Shown here: one piece after another, positions 34,888 to 48,262 of the stretch
Numbering within the stretch: the stretch's first letter is position 1
Layout: every line of letters starts with the position of its first letter
DNA from: Curtobacterium pusillum
GTDB lineage: Bacteria; Actinomycetota; Actinomycetes; Actinomycetales; Microbacteriaceae
Length of the DNA: 64,000 nucleotides
NCBI GenBank assembly: GCA_002025645.1
Contig: CP018783.1
Location: 496,001 to 560,000 of the forward strand
Direction of reading: 5' to 3'
Translations under genes and position numbers: made by a program
The notes under the pieces: model-generated
Database searches by the model: none
What the model was told of the DNA's origin: nothing
Seen by the model: the letters and a program-made list of their open reading frames with translations, nothing else

Positions 34888-35868
34888 TCAGGCCCCCTCG
34901 AGCTCCTCGGGGACGCTCGCCTCGGTCCCGGGGATGCCGAGGTCCGACGCCTTCTTGTCGGCCATCGCGAGCAGTCGGCGGATGCGACCGGCGATGGCGT
35001 CCTTCGTCATCGGCGGATCGGCGTGCTGGCCGAGCTCGTCGAGCGACGCGTCGCGGTGCTGCAGTCGCAGGGAGCCGGCGTACTTGAGGTGGTCCGGGAC
35101 CTCGTCGTCGAGGATCTCGAGCGCGCGCTCGACGCGGGCACAGGCGGCGACGGCGGCCTGCGCGGAGCGACGGAGGTTCGCGTCGTCGAAGTTGACCAGG
35201 CGGTTGGCCGTGGCGCGGACCTCGCGGCGCTGGCGCATCTCCTCCCACTCGGCGGTGGTGCGCGCGGCGCCCATCACGGTGAGCATCTGCCCGATGGCCT
35301 CGCCGTCGCGGATCACGACGCGGTGCACGCCGCGGACCTCACGGCCCTTCGCGGCGATGCCGAGGCGCGAGGCTGCACCCACGAGTGCCATCGCTGCCTC
35401 GTTGCCCGGGCAGGTGACCTCGAGCGCGGCGGCCCGACCCGGGTCGGTGAGCGTGCCGGCGGCGAGGAACGCACCGCGCCAGATCGCGGCGAGGTCCTCG
35501 CGGTTGCCGGTGGTCAGCCGGTTCGGCAGGCCGCGGACCGGACGGCGACGGGCGTCCATGAGGCCCGTCTGCCGGGCGAGGGTCTCCCCCGCCTCGAGCA
35601 CGCGCACGAGGTACCGGGTGCCACGACGGGCGGACGCGGACGACCCCACCGACGCCTCGCTCCGCACGCCGTACAGCTCGGCGAGGTCCTTGCGCACACG
35701 GTGCACGATGATCCGGGTGTCGAGTTCGACCTCGACCGCGATCCGGCCCGAGATGACGTGCAGGCCGCCCGCGAACCGCAGGATGGTCGCGAGTTCGGCG
35801 GCGCGGACCGTGTTGCGGTTCACGACGACCCGGGCCAGTTCGTCCTTGACCTCGGCAGTCAACGGCAC
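34888..35868 (-). CDS. whiA: sporulation/cell-division regulator WhiA
   Basis: A 326-residue DNA-binding protein with a degenerate LAGLIDADG-homing-endonuclease fold (about residues 20-215, with [20 protein letters not shown] and [16 protein letters not shown]) and a C-terminal helix-turn-helix ([26 protein letters not shown]). In Streptomyces it controls sporulation septation; in non-sporulating bacteria it affects division and chromosome segregation. The GTG start follows an AGGA about 12 nt upstream. It lies 75 bp downstream of rapZ; the usual yvcK is not between them. Confidence 0.95.
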   Translation of the reverse strand: MPLTAEVKDELARVVVNRNTVRAAELATILRFAGGLHVISGRIAVEVELDTRIIVHRVRKDLAELYGVRSEASVGSSASARRGTRYLVRVLEAGETLARQTGLMDARRRPVRGLPNRLTTGNREDLAAIWRGAFLAAGTLTDPGRAAALEVTCPGNEAAMALVGAASRLGIAAKGREVRGVHRVVIRDGEAIGQMLTVMGAARTTAEWEEMRQRREVRATANRLVNFDDANLRRSAQAAVAACARVERALEILDDEVPDHLKYAGSLRLQHRDASLDELGQHADPPMTKDAIAGRIRRLLAMADKKASDLGIPGTEASVPEELEGA

Positions 35869-35943
35869 AGCATCATTCCTAACGTTTCTTCTGGTGGGGT
35901 CCGCGCGCCCGGCGCACGTCGTGTGGAGCGGCCGGAGGGACGG

Positions 35944-36846
35944 TCACTCCCGGCCGAGATCTCGGTTCTTCACACGCACGGCGACGTCGGGCATCCCGCG
36001 GAGGATGTTCGCCAACTCGGCGACGATGGCGACCGAGCGGTGCTTCCCGCCGGTACAGCCGATGGCGATCGTAGCGTGTCTTTTGTTCTCGCGCTGGTAC
36101 CCCTCGAACACCGGCTCGAGGACATCGGCGTAGCGATCGACGAAGGAGCGGGCTCCGGGCTGGGCCAGGACGTAGTCGGAGACCGGGGCATCGAGGCCCG
36201 TGTGCGCCCGGAGTTCCGGGACCCAGTAGGGGTTCGGCAGGAACCGGACGTCCGCCACCATGTCGGCGTCGGCGGGCAGTCCGTACTTGAAGCCGAAGCT
36301 CATCAGCGTCACCTGAACACCCACGAAGTGGTCGTCGGCGAACTGTTCGGTGACCGCGTTCGCGAGCTGGTGGATGTTCAGGTCGGACGTGTCGATCACG
36401 ACGTCGGCGGCCTCGCGCAGCGCCGCCAGCCGGGCGCGCTCCCGGGAGATGCCGTCGAGCAGGGTGTCCTCGCCCTGCAGGGGGTGCGGTCGTCGCACCT
36501 GCTCGAAGCGTCGGACGAGGACGGCGTCGGTCGCCTCGAGGAAGAGCACGCGGACCCGCGCCGTCGCGGACTTGCGGACCTGTTCGACAGCCTGTTCCGG
36601 GTCCGTGAAGAACCGCCCGCCGCGCACGTCGACGACGGTCGCGATCTTCGGGATCTTCTCACCAGCGCGGTCGGCGAGCTCGGTCAGCGGTGCCAGCATC
36701 TGGGTCGGCAGGTTGTCGACGACGTACCACCCGAGGTCCTCGAGGGCCTTGCCGACCGTGGAGCGACCGGCGCCGGACATGCCGGTGACGATGAGGATGT
36801 CGTGCTGCTGCGGCGATCGTGTCGCTGCCTGGGCGCTGTCGGTCAT
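35944..36846 (-). CDS. rapZ: RapZ/YvcJ family nucleotide-binding protein
   Basis: A 300-residue P-loop protein. [14 protein letters not shown] (Walker A) is near residue 21, and VVDVRGG (Walker B region) and the C-terminal [19 protein letters not shown] motif are diagnostic. In E. coli RapZ guides RNase E to GlmZ; elsewhere the role is less clear, with roles in cell-wall precursor sensing proposed. It sits between uvrC and whiA as in other actinobacteria. A candidate -10 TAGCCT (36925-36930) lies about 80 nt upstream. Confidence 0.93.
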   Translation of the reverse strand: MTDSAQAATRSPQQHDILIVTGMSGAGRSTVGKALEDLGWYVVDNLPTQMLAPLTELADRAGEKIPKIATVVDVRGGRFFTDPEQAVEQVRKSATARVRVLFLEATDAVLVRRFEQVRRPHPLQGEDTLLDGISRERARLAALREAADVVIDTSDLNIHQLANAVTEQFADDHFVGVQVTLMSFGFKYGLPADADMVADVRFLPNPYWVPELRAHTGLDAPVSDYVLAQPGARSFVDRYADVLEPVFEGYQRENKRHATIAIGCTGGKHRSVAIVAELANILRGMPDVAVRVKNRDLGRE

Positions 36847-36935
36847 CTGGGAGTGGGCTCCGTCGTGGCGGCCCGGGCGCGGCGCGTGTGTCGTTCCGGC
36901 TCGGGGAGGTCTCGGCTGCAGACCAGGCTATCGCC

Positions 36936-36989
36936 CGGACGGGAGGCGCGGGGCGGCGTCACGACGGGAGGTGCGGTCCGTCGTGGGTC
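36936..36989. repeat. GGAGGCGCGG arm repeated directly at the uvrC 3' end
   Basis: CGGACGGGAGGCGCGG (36936-36951) is followed by a near copy, ACGACGGGAGGTGCGG, that overlaps the uvrC stop codon. There is no opposing arm, so it cannot form the usual hairpin. It may be a rearranged family member. Confidence 0.35.
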
Positions 36990-39028
36990 ACCTCGGGCAC
37001 CCGCACCGGGCCCCCGGGGAGCGGCTGGCCGTCCGGTTCGGGTGCGCTGGGCGACTCCGGAGCGCTGCCTGGTTCCGGAGCGCTGCCCGGCTCCGGGGCG
37101 CTGCCCGGCTCGGGGGCGCTCGTCGCGGGTGCGCTCGTCGGGGTCTGTGCCAGTTTCGTGACGACCGCTGCGGCCGTCGCCGGCCCTACGCCGTTCACCG
37201 CACTGATCTCGTCGACGGTGGCCTCACGCAACCTGGCGACCGACCCGAAGTGCTTCAGCAGGGCGTTGACGCGCGTCGGACCGAGCCCGGGGATCTCCGA
37301 CAGCCGCGACCGGACGTCGCGCTTCCGACGCGTCCGCTGGTGCGTGATGGCGAACCGGTGCGCTTCGTCACGGATGCGCTGGATGAGGAACAGCGCTTCG
37401 GAGTTGCGCGGCAGGATCACCGGGAAGTCGTCGTCGGGCAGCCAGAGCTCCTCGAGCCGCTTCGCGATGCCGACGAGCGCGATGTCGTGCACGCCGGCAT
37501 CGTCCATCGCGCGCTTCGCGGCCTGCACCTGCGGCTGACCGCCGTCGACGATGAGCAGCTGCGGACGGTACGCGAAGCGCTTGGTCGGCTTCGACCCCTC
37601 GACCACCTCGTCGCTCGTGACGTCCGGGACGTCGGGCAGTTCGGCGTCCTCGTCCAGGCGCGCGAGGCGCCGACTGAGCACCTGGTACATGCTGTCGGTG
37701 TCGTCGGTCGTCTCGGCGATCGAGTAGCGCCGGTACTGGTCCTTGCGGGGCAGACCGTCCTCGAACACGACCATCGAGGCGACGACGTTCGTGCCCTGCA
37801 GGTGCGAGATGTCGTAGCACTCCATGCGGAGCGGCGCCTCGGTCATGCCGAGGGCGTCCTGGATGTCCGCCAGCGCGGCGGAACGGGTCGTGTAGTCGGC
37901 CGAGCGCTTCGTCTTGTAGAGCATGAGCGCCTGCGCCGCGTTCTGCGCCGCGGTCCGTGCGAGACCCGCTCGGTCACCGCGCTGGGCCGTGCTGAGCTTC
38001 GTGCCGCGCCCACCGCGGCGTTCGCTGAGCCACTGTTGCAGGGCGTCGGCGTCCTCCGGCAGCTCGGGAACGACGACCTCGCGCGGGGGTTCCTCGTTCG
38101 CGTACTGTCCCTGCACGATCTGCTCGATGAGGTCGCCCGTCGAGATGTCGAGCTCCTTGTCGACCACCCACCCGCGGACACCACGGATGCGGCCACCCCG
38201 GACGGAGAACAGCTGCACGGCGGCCGCGAGTTCGTCCTCGGAGATGCCGAAGAGGTCGAGGTCCACCGAGTCCCGGAGCACCACGGCGGACTTCTCGAGC
38301 ACGGCTTCGAGGGCCTCGACCTGGTCGCGGAACTTCGCTGCCTGCTCGTACTGCATCGCGTCGGCCGACGCGGCCATGCGCTGCCGGAGCTGCGTGATCA
38401 CCCGCCGGTCGTAGCTGCCCATGAAGCGGACGAACTCCTCGACCATCGCCCGGTGCTCGGCGATGGTGACCTTCTGCGAGCACGGACCGCCGCACTTGCC
38501 GATCTGGCCCGGGAAGCACGGCTTGCCGGTCTGCATCGCCTTCTTGTACGACGAGTCCGAGCAGGTCCGGATCGGGAAGACCTTGATCATCAGGTCGATG
38601 GTGTCGTGCACGGCCCAGATCTTCGGGTACGGCCCGAAGTACTTCGCGCCCTTGATCTTCCGGTTCCGCGTGACCATCACCCGCGGGGATTCCTCGCCCA
38701 GCGTGATCGCCATGTACGGGTAGGACTTGTCGTCTCGGAACTTGACGTTGAACGGCGGATCGAACTCCTTGATCCACGTGTACTCGAGCTGCAGCGCCTC
38801 GATCTCGGAGCCGACGGTGGTCCACTCGACACTGCGTGCCGTGAGGACCATCCGCCGCGTCCGCTCGTGCAGCGTCGGCAGCGGCGCGAAGTAGTTGCTC
38901 AGCCGCGCGCGGAGGTTCTTCGCCTTCCCGACGTAGAGCACCCGACCGGCTTCGTCGCGCCAGCGGTAGACGCCCGGGTCGGTCGGGATCTCACCGGCCT
39001 TCGGACGCCACGGGACGGTGTCCGCCAC
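36959..39028 (-). CDS. uvrC: excinuclease ABC subunit C
   Basis: A 689-residue dual-incision nuclease of nucleotide excision repair. An N-terminal GIY-YIG domain reads [25 protein letters not shown]. Next come Cys-rich [13 protein letters not shown], a UvrB-binding UVR motif near residue 210, the RNase H-like nuclease domain ([21 protein letters not shown]), and a C-terminal helix-hairpin-helix pair ([25 protein letters not shown]). A Pro/Ser-rich tail with APEPGS repeats follows. The GTG start abuts the uvrA stop. Confidence 0.96.
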   Translation of the reverse strand: MADTVPWRPKAGEIPTDPGVYRWRDEAGRVLYVGKAKNLRARLSNYFAPLPTLHERTRRMVLTARSVEWTTVGSEIEALQLEYTWIKEFDPPFNVKFRDDKSYPYMAITLGEESPRVMVTRNRKIKGAKYFGPYPKIWAVHDTIDLMIKVFPIRTCSDSSYKKAMQTGKPCFPGQIGKCGGPCSQKVTIAEHRAMVEEFVRFMGSYDRRVITQLRQRMAASADAMQYEQAAKFRDQVEALEAVLEKSAVVLRDSVDLDLFGISEDELAAAVQLFSVRGGRIRGVRGWVVDKELDISTGDLIEQIVQGQYANEEPPREVVVPELPEDADALQQWLSERRGGRGTKLSTAQRGDRAGLARTAAQNAAQALMLYKTKRSADYTTRSAALADIQDALGMTEAPLRMECYDISHLQGTNVVASMVVFEDGLPRKDQYRRYSIAETTDDTDSMYQVLSRRLARLDEDAELPDVPDVTSDEVVEGSKPTKRFAYRPQLLIVDGGQPQVQAAKRAMDDAGVHDIALVGIAKRLEELWLPDDDFPVILPRNSEALFLIQRIRDEAHRFAITHQRTRRKRDVRSRLSEIPGLGPTRVNALLKHFGSVARLREATVDEISAVNGVGPATAAAVVTKLAQTPTSAPATSAPEPGSAPEPGSAPEPGSAPESPSAPEPDGQPLPGGPVRVPEVTHDGPHLPS
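37059..37120. repeat. 18-bp tandem repeat in the uvrC 3' end
   Basis: Three full units (37059-37076, 37077-37094, 37095-37112) and a partial fourth encode the APEPGS tail of UvrC. Units differ at one to three bases, so recent slippage is possible. Confidence 0.65.
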
Positions 39029-42058
<3,030 letters not shown>

Positions 42059-42066
42059 CGTCGTCG

Positions 42067-42072
42067 ATTCTA
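42067..42072 (-). promoter_or_regulatory. -10 box of uvrA-uvrC (leaderless type)
   Basis: TAGAAT on the minus strand ends 8 nt before the uvrA ATG. No LexA (SOS) box is obvious around it. Confidence 0.45.
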
Positions 42073-42106
42073 CGAAGCGGCACCGACATTCGGCCGCGAT
42101 GGACGG

Positions 42107-43021
42107 TCAGACGAGTGCGTCGAGAGCGAACGCGACCCCGGAGGCCCGCTCGCTCGCCGCCCAGAGGCGGGCTGCCTCGGTGCGGTCGTGGGCCTTCGGT
42201 TCGGCGCGGACGACGGCCGCCGGACCGCGCAACTGCATCCAACCGGCGGGTCCCCAGTACTGTCCGGAACGGACTCCGGCACCGACGGCGGCGTGCACGA
42301 GAGGATCGGCACCGGCGTCCTTGCCCTGGGCGTACAGCCGCTGCGCCGGGCGGGTCCACGCCGGCTCCGACCGCGACGCCTCGATGTCCGGTCGCTCCGG
42401 GGCGAGGACGTCGAGCGAGAACCCCGGGTGCGCGACGACGCTGGCGACCGTCGACCCGGCGTCCGCCAGCCGTTCGGCGAGCTCGAAGCCGAAGAGCATC
42501 ACCGCGAGCTTGCTGCGGCCGTACTGCCGGTAGCTCGAGTAGCGACCGGCCCCGAGCGCGTCGGCGCTGTCGAGTCGTGCCCACCGGTGCGCGATCGACC
42601 CGAGGTGCACCACCCGCCCCGACCGTGCCTCGAGCAGCGGGAGGGTCAGCGCGGTCCACGCGAAGTGCCCCAGGTGGTTCGTGCCGATCTGCAGCTCGGT
42701 GCCCTGCGGCGTGGTCTGCATCGTGCCGGAGCCGACGACACCGGCGTTGTTCACGATCGCGTCCACACCGGCGGGTTCGAGGCGTCCGAGTTCATCGGCG
42801 CCCGCCCGGACGCTGTCCAGGTCGGCCAGGTCGAGGTGCACGTGCCCGAGGTCGGCGTCCGGCACGTGGCGTCGGATGCTCCGCTCGGCCGCTGCGGCAC
42901 GGGAGGCGCTCCGCGTCGCGAGCACTACCCGGTGCCCAGCGGCCGCGAGCTGCTCGGCCGCGAAGTACCCGAGGCCGGCGCTCGCCCCCGTGACGACGAC
43001 CGTCCGACGGTCAGCTGACAT
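42107..43021 (-). CDS. short-chain dehydrogenase/reductase
   Basis: A 304-residue SDR of the retinol-dehydrogenase-like extended type. TGASAGLG is near residue 11, NNAG near 90, Ser in HLGSIAHR near 144, and the catalytic YGRSK near 168. Cofactor preference is probably NADP (ATRS after beta-2). The substrate is unknown. It overlaps the 3' end of uvrB by 11 nt and is inserted between uvrB and uvrA, so it is probably translated from the uvrB mRNA. Confidence 0.87.
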   Translation of the reverse strand: MSADRRTVVVTGASAGLGYFAAEQLAAAGHRVVLATRSASRAAAAERSIRRHVPDADLGHVHLDLADLDSVRAGADELGRLEPAGVDAIVNNAGVVGSGTMQTTPQGTELQIGTNHLGHFAWTALTLPLLEARSGRVVHLGSIAHRWARLDSADALGAGRYSSYRQYGRSKLAVMLFGFELAERLADAGSTVASVVAHPGFSLDVLAPERPDIEASRSEPAWTRPAQRLYAQGKDAGADPLVHAAVGAGVRSGQYWGPAGWMQLRGPAAVVRAEPKAHDRTEAARLWAASERASGVAFALDALV

Positions 43022-45095
43022 GGCCGGCGGACTCCATCTGCCGCAGTGCCTTCTTGAGGTCCTGCACCTCGTCGCGCAGTCGGGCGGCCAGCTCGAACTT
43101 CAGCTCGGCCGCGGCCTGCAGCATCTGGCCGTTGAGGTCCCCGATGGTGGCCTCGAGCTGGGTCGCGCCCTCGCCCGCGATGCCGCCGCGCTTCAGGTTC
43201 GGCGTGGGCGAGCGGCGACCGTCGGCACCGGGACGACCCTCGAGCAACGCCTTCGTGTCGTCGTTCTCGCGCGCCAGGACCTCGGTGATGTCGGCGATCT
43301 TCTTGCGGAGCGGCTGGGGATCGATGCCGTGTTCGGTGTTGTACGCGACCTGCTTCTCACGGCGTCGATCGGTCTCCTCGATCGCCTGCTTCATCGAGTC
43401 GGTCATCTTGTCGGCGTACATGAGCACCTGGCCCGACACGTTGCGGGCGGCGCGACCGATGGTCTGGATGAGCGACGTCGACGACCGCAGGAAGCCCTCC
43501 TTGTCGGCGTCGAGGATGGCGACGAGGGAGACCTCGGGCAGGTCGAGGCCCTCGCGCAGCAGGTTGATGCCGACGAGCACGTCGTAGACGCCCTGGCGGA
43601 GCTCGGTGAGGAGCTCCACGCGCTTGAGCGTGTCGACGTCGGAATGCAGGTACCGGACCCGGACGCCGGCGTTTCCGAGGAAGTCGGTGAGTTCCTCGGC
43701 CATCCGCTTCGTCAGCGTCGTCACGAGCACGCGCTCGTCCTTGTCGACGCGCTGCTTGATCTCCTCGAGCAGGTCGTCGATCTGGCCGTCGCTCGGCTTC
43801 ACGACGATCTCGGGGTCGATGAGGCCCGTCGGACGGATGATCTGCTCGACGACGCTGTCGGTCACACCGAGCTCGTAACGCCCGGGCGTCGCCGACAGGT
43901 ACACCTTCTGCCCGGCGCGGTCGAGGAACTCCTCCCACGTCAGCGGACGGTTGTCGAGTGCGCTCGGCAGGCGGAACCCGTGCTCGACGAGGGTGCGCTT
44001 GCGGGAGGCGTCCCCCTCGTACATCGCACCGATCTGCGGCACCGTGACGTGCGACTCGTCGATCACGATGAGGAAGTCGTCGGGGAAGAAGTCGAGCAGG
44101 CAGTGCGGTGCCTCGCCTGCGGAACGGCCGTCCATGTGCCGCGAGTAGTTCTCGATGCCGGAGCAGAAACCGATCTGCTCCATCATCTCGATGTCGAACG
44201 TGGTGCGCATCCGCAGCCGCTGGGCCTCGAGCAGCTTGCCCTGGCCCTCGAGCTCGGCGAGCCGCTCGGCGAGTTCTTCCTTGATCGTCCCGATGGCGCG
44301 GTGCATCACCTCGGTGTCGGCGACGTAGTGCGACGCCGGGAAGATCGACACCGCGGGCATGTCCTCGATCACGTTGCCGGTGAGCGGGTGCAGGTACGAC
44401 AGCGCCTCGACCTCGTCGCCGAACATCTCGATGCGGATCGCGTGCTCCTCGTACATCGGGATGATCTCGAGGGTGTCGCCGCGCACCCGGAACGTGCCGC
44501 GTGCGAAGTCGACGTCGTTGCGCTGGTACTGCATCGCGACGAACTTGCGGACGAGCTGGTCGCGCGAGATCGTCTGGCCGACGTGCAGCGCGACCGAGGC
44601 GTTCATGTACTGCTCCGGCGTCCCGAGGCCGTAGATGCAGGACACGGTCGAGACCACGACGACGTCGCGCCGGCTCAGCAGCGAGTTCGTCGTCGAGTGC
44701 CGGAGCCGCTCGACCTCGGCGTTGACCGAGGAGTCCTTCTCGATGAAGGTGTCCGTCTGCGGGACGTACGCCTCGGGCTGGTAGTAGTCGTAGTACGAGA
44801 CGAAGTACTCGACCGCGTTCTCGGGCAGCAGGCTGCGGAACTCGTTGGCGAGCTGGGCCGCCAGCGTCTTGTTGTGCGCGAGGACGAGGGTCGGCCGCTG
44901 CACCTGCTCGATGAGCCAGGCGGTGGTCGCGGACTTGCCGGTACCGGTCGCACCGAGCAGCACCACGTCGGTCTCACCGGCGTTGATGCGCCCCGCGAGC
45001 TCGGCGATCGCCGCGGGCTGGTCGCCGCTCGGCGAGTACTCGCTGATGACCTCGAACGGGCGGACCGCGCGCGTGGGCTCGATTGACACTGCCAT
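43011..45095 (-). CDS. uvrB: excinuclease ABC subunit B
   Basis: A 694-residue helicase-like damage verifier. Walker [14 protein letters not shown] is near residue 43, the beta-hairpin region [21 protein letters not shown] near 97, DESH box motif LIVIDESHV near 340, helicase motif [12 protein letters not shown] near 545, and a C-terminal UVR domain ([22 protein letters not shown]) that binds UvrC. ATG 45095 is set by a TACCGT box 7 nt upstream; the frame upstream of it is non-coding. Confidence 0.97.
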   Translation of the reverse strand: MAVSIEPTRAVRPFEVISEYSPSGDQPAAIAELAGRINAGETDVVLLGATGTGKSATTAWLIEQVQRPTLVLAHNKTLAAQLANEFRSLLPENAVEYFVSYYDYYQPEAYVPQTDTFIEKDSSVNAEVERLRHSTTNSLLSRRDVVVVSTVSCIYGLGTPEQYMNASVALHVGQTISRDQLVRKFVAMQYQRNDVDFARGTFRVRGDTLEIIPMYEEHAIRIEMFGDEVEALSYLHPLTGNVIEDMPAVSIFPASHYVADTEVMHRAIGTIKEELAERLAELEGQGKLLEAQRLRMRTTFDIEMMEQIGFCSGIENYSRHMDGRSAGEAPHCLLDFFPDDFLIVIDESHVTVPQIGAMYEGDASRKRTLVEHGFRLPSALDNRPLTWEEFLDRAGQKVYLSATPGRYELGVTDSVVEQIIRPTGLIDPEIVVKPSDGQIDDLLEEIKQRVDKDERVLVTTLTKRMAEELTDFLGNAGVRVRYLHSDVDTLKRVELLTELRQGVYDVLVGINLLREGLDLPEVSLVAILDADKEGFLRSSTSLIQTIGRAARNVSGQVLMYADKMTDSMKQAIEETDRRREKQVAYNTEHGIDPQPLRKKIADITEVLARENDDTKALLEGRPGADGRRSPTPNLKRGGIAGEGATQLEATIGDLNGQMLQAAAELKFELAARLRDEVQDLKKALRQMESAGHVS

Positions 45096-45102
45096 GGGTT
45101 CA

Positions 45103-45108
45103 ACGGTA
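45103..45108 (-). promoter_or_regulatory. -10 box of uvrB (leaderless type)
   Basis: TACCGT on the minus strand ends 7 nt before the ATG at 45095. No SOS box is recognised by eye. Confidence 0.5.
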
Positions 45109-45252
45109 GTCGGGACCCCTGACACCGGAGCCGTCTGCTCGCCCTCGGCGTATCGTCCGTCCCAGGCAGGCTCCAAGACGGCTGATAGCGAGCGGGCATA
45201 GCCTCCGATCCGTTCAGCAACCCGACACGTTCTCACTCCCCGAAGAGGCCCC

Positions 45253-46581
45253 ATGACGACGGCGACCCCCGCCGCACCGACGAAGGGCACCCCGATCCGC
45301 GGACGCATCCGCGGGCGGGTGCTCATCCTGCTGTGCTGCATGTACGCGATCTCGTACATCGACCGCACCAACATCTCCACCGCGCTCCCCCACATCACCG
45401 AGGACTTCGGCTTCAACGAGACGACGGCGGGGCTCATCGTCTCCGCCTTCGCCCTGCCGTACGCGCTGCTCCAGGTCTTCGGCGGCACCATCGCCGAGAA
45501 GTTCGGCCCCCGGAAGGCACTGTTCGTCATCACGGTGCTCTGGGGCGTCGCCACGCTGTGGACCGGGTTCTCGGTGGGCTTCTGGACCCTCTTCGCCGCC
45601 CGCGCGCTCCTCGGACTCAGCGAGGCGGCCGCGTTCCCCGCAGCCACCCAGGCGATGAGCCGCTGGATCCCCCGCGACCGGAACGGCTTCGCGCAGGGCG
45701 TCGTGCACTCGGCTGCCCGACTCGGCAACGCACTCGCACCGCTCCTCGTCGCCTGGGTGATCGGTGCCACCGGCAGCTGGCGCTGGGCGTTCTTCGCGAC
45801 CGCCGTGCTGTCGATCGCGTGGGCGATCGTCTGGTTCGTCTGGTTCCGCGACAAGCCCGAGGACACCGCCGGGATCAAGCAGGTCGAACTCGACGAGCTC
45901 CCGCCCGTCGAGACCCGTGCGACCCGCCCGCCCGTCCCGTGGCGCACGCTCGCCCGCCAGATCCTGCCGGTCACCTTCGTCGACTTCGGTTACGGCTGGG
46001 TGCTCTGGGTCTTCCTCACCTGGATCCCGACCTTCCTGAGCAGCACGTACGGCCTGCCGATCAGCCAGTTCGCCCTCTTCACGACCCTGGTCCTGCTCGC
46101 GGGCGTCGTCGGCGACACCGTCGGCGGCATGCTGAGCGACCGGATCATCCACCGCGGCGGCAACACCCGGAACGCGCGACGGATCGTGCTCGTCATCGGA
46201 CTTGGTGGCTCACTCGTCTGCCTCCTGCCCCTCGTCATCGGGCAGGGGCTCGTCGTCGCCACGATCTCCCTCGCCCTGTCGTTCTTCTTCCTCGAGCTCT
46301 GCAACGCGAACCTCTGGGCGATCCCCATGGACGTCGCTCCCCAGTGGTCGGGCACCGCGTCCGGGTTCATGAACACCGGCTTCGGCATCGCCGGCGTCAT
46401 CTCGCCGATCGTGTTCGGCGTGCTCATCGACGCCTCCGGCTGGCAGCTGCCGTTCGCGCTGTCGTGCGCACTGCTCGCGGCGGCAGCGGTCGTCGCGTGG
46501 GTCATGAAGCCGCAGCGCCTCACGTCGACCGACGGCGTGCTCGAGATCGGCACCCCGAAGGCCGAGCAGCCCACCGCCTGA
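45253..46581 (+). CDS. MFS transporter (anion:cation symporter-like)
   Basis: A 442-residue, 12-helix major facilitator. [17 protein letters not shown] near residue 33 and FGPRKALF near 90 (MFS loop 2-3 motif) fit the ACS/phthalate-glucarate branch that imports organic anions. A long central loop runs near residues 205-225. GAAGAGG lies 4 nt before the ATG. No catabolic genes are adjacent, so the substrate is unknown. It is divergent from uvrB. Confidence 0.85.
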   Translation: MTTATPAAPTKGTPIRGRIRGRVLILLCCMYAISYIDRTNISTALPHITEDFGFNETTAGLIVSAFALPYALLQVFGGTIAEKFGPRKALFVITVLWGVATLWTGFSVGFWTLFAARALLGLSEAAAFPAATQAMSRWIPRDRNGFAQGVVHSAARLGNALAPLLVAWVIGATGSWRWAFFATAVLSIAWAIVWFVWFRDKPEDTAGIKQVELDELPPVETRATRPPVPWRTLARQILPVTFVDFGYGWVLWVFLTWIPTFLSSTYGLPISQFALFTTLVLLAGVVGDTVGGMLSDRIIHRGGNTRNARRIVLVIGLGGSLVCLLPLVIGQGLVVATISLALSFFFLELCNANLWAIPMDVAPQWSGTASGFMNTGFGIAGVISPIVFGVLIDASGWQLPFALSCALLAAAAVVAWVMKPQRLTSTDGVLEIGTPKAEQPTA

Positions 46582-46606
46582 CCGGGCCTGCCCGGTCGCG
46601 GGACGT

Positions 46607-46759
46607 CGGACTGGAGGCGCGGTGCCAGCCCGCCCCGCGCCTCCAGGCCGACACCCACTCGCCGAAGCGACGGATCCCGTCGACCGCACCGCGTTGCTGC
46701 CGCCACCGCGACAGGATGCGCGGAACCGTCCGCGGCACACTGTCGCTTTCGCGACGACG
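46607..46759 (+). repeat. 153-bp direct repeat, copy 1
   Basis: Starts with a 44-bp palindrome of the GGAGGCGCGG family (46607-46650) and ends in ACTGTCGCTTTCGCGACGACG. Copy 2 follows at a 173-bp offset with only about two substitutions (one at 46676/46849). Confidence 0.8.
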
Positions 46760-46779
46760 GCCCGATGGCCGGACCCCAC

Positions 46780-46932
46780 CGGACTGGAGGCGCGGTGCCA
46801 GCCCGCCCCGCGCCTCCAGGCCGACACCCACTCGCCGAAGCGACGGATACCGTCGACCGCACCGCGTTGCTGCCGCCACCGCGACAGGATGCACGGAACC
46901 GTCCGCGGCACACTGTCGCTTTCGCGACGACG
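46780..46932 (+). repeat. 153-bp direct repeat, copy 2
   Basis: Near-identical to 46607-46759, including the palindrome (46780-46823) and ACTGTCGCTTTCGCG at its end. The rest of the MFS/acyltransferase gap shows no gene. Confidence 0.8.
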
Positions 46933-46957
46933 CGACGGTCCCGCCGCCGCTCCCACG

Positions 46958-48262
46958 TCAGCGCGCGGAACCGCGCCCCACGTCGTCCGTCTCGCCGACG
47001 AGCGCGTCGTCGGGTTCGACCGGCTCCGCCTGGTGCGACAGCACGGGAGCCGGTGACACCGGCGGCACCACGGCGGCAGCCGCACGCTTCCGCGCCCGCG
47101 CCTCCCGCTGCCCACGGGACGCCAGCGACGGTCGACCGGTCAGCGGCACGCTCAACGGCGTCCACCGGAACAGCTCCGTCACCGCGACGGACAGCACCAG
47201 CACGAGCAGGTACGTCACGAGCGTCAGCCACGGCTTCGGCACGACCCGCTCGAGCCAGCTGTCGCCGTACAGCAGGATCCAGATCATGAACGGGTGGCTC
47301 AGGAAGATGCCGAACGACCGGTCCGAGCCGTAGTCGATGAAGCGTGCGAGCGGGCTGCCTGGTCGGCGGCGGTCCGCCCACCGGGCACCGATCGCCAGGA
47401 ACCCGACGAAGACGGCGCCGCTCCAGACCGCCTGGATCGGCTGCAACGGGGTGCCGGCGGCGTAGAGCGACTGCCCGAGTCCGACCTGCAGCGCCCAGAC
47501 TCCGAGCGTGAGGACGCCGACCCCGGCGAAGCCCCAGAGCACGGCACGGCGGTGGACGCGGATGAACCGGAGGAAGCGGTCGGCGTGGTCCGCGGCGATC
47601 GCACCGGAGACGATGAAGAACACGTACGAGAAGAAGAACTGCTTCTGGTAGCCGTGCAGCCACGCGTCACTGGCGGGGAAGTACTTGTACCCGGCGAACA
47701 CGACCAGCTGGACGACCAGCGAGACGACGAGCAGGGTGACGTGGTGGCCGCGGGTCCTCCGGACGAGCCAGACGATCACCGGCAGCAGGAGGTACACCTG
47801 CATGGTCACGAGCAGGAAGTACAGGTGGTACCAGGAGACCCCGGTGACGATGCCCTCGGCGTACGTGCGGACGAGGTCGGGGACGTCGCCGCGCCTCGTG
47901 CTGCTGAGCAACCACGACGAGGCGACGTAGACGAACGACCACGCCAGGTACGGCACGCCGACGAGCAGGAAGCGCTTCGGCCAGAACTGCGCCATCGGTC
48001 GCGGACGCAGCGTGTAGCTGTACACGAGCACGAACGCCGTGAGTGAGAAGAACACCAGGCGGGTGAAGTGCAGCAGGCCGAGCAGGGCGTTCAGCGGCAC
48101 GTCGTCGGTGGCGACCGTGTGGCTCGTGGTGTGCACACCGATCACGCACGCGAACGTGAGGATGCGCAGGACGTCCACCTCGTACAGGTGTCGGGGCTTC
48201 CCCTCCGCGGTCCGGGTGGGCGTCTGCTCGCCGGTGCCCGGAGCGGTCACCGCGGAGCTCAC
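46958..48262 (-). CDS. membrane acyltransferase (acyltransferase_3 family)
   Basis: A 434-residue protein with about ten helices. The N-terminal helix DVLRILTFACVIGVHTTSH contains the conserved His of the family, with RLVFFSLTAFVLVYSYT after. A conserved loop lies near GVSWYHLYFLLVTMQVYLL. The last 60 residues are a charged/Pro-rich cytoplasmic tail. Members O-acylate sugars or lipids at the membrane. The start overlaps the acyl-CoA synthetase stop by 4 nt, so the neighbour may supply the acyl donor (inference). Confidence 0.88.
   Translation of the reverse strand: MSSAVTAPGTGEQTPTRTAEGKPRHLYEVDVLRILTFACVIGVHTTSHTVATDDVPLNALLGLLHFTRLVFFSLTAFVLVYSYTLRPRPMAQFWPKRFLLVGVPYLAWSFVYVASSWLLSSTRRGDVPDLVRTYAEGIVTGVSWYHLYFLLVTMQVYLLLPVIVWLVRRTRGHHVTLLVVSLVVQLVVFAGYKYFPASDAWLHGYQKQFFFSYVFFIVSGAIAADHADRFLRFIRVHRRAVLWGFAGVGVLTLGVWALQVGLGQSLYAAGTPLQPIQAVWSGAVFVGFLAIGARWADRRRPGSPLARFIDYGSDRSFGIFLSHPFMIWILLYGDSWLERVVPKPWLTLVTYLLVLVLSVAVTELFRWTPLSVPLTGRPSLASRGQREARARKRAAAAVVPPVSPAPVLSHQAEPVEPDDALVGETDDVGRGSAR

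Noticed and set aside
42059-42106. LexA/SOS boxes near uvrA and uvrB
   Set aside because: No GAAC-N4-GTTC-like actinobacterial SOS box was found by eye at either promoter.
45096-45974. N-terminal extension of uvrB
   Set aside because: It runs antisense through the MFS transporter gene and upstream of the uvrB -10 box; UvrB similarity starts at 45095.
46607-46932. The tandem 153-bp repeats as a CRISPR array
   Set aside because: Only two long units with an unrelated 20-bp spacer, no short regular repeats and no cas genes nearby.
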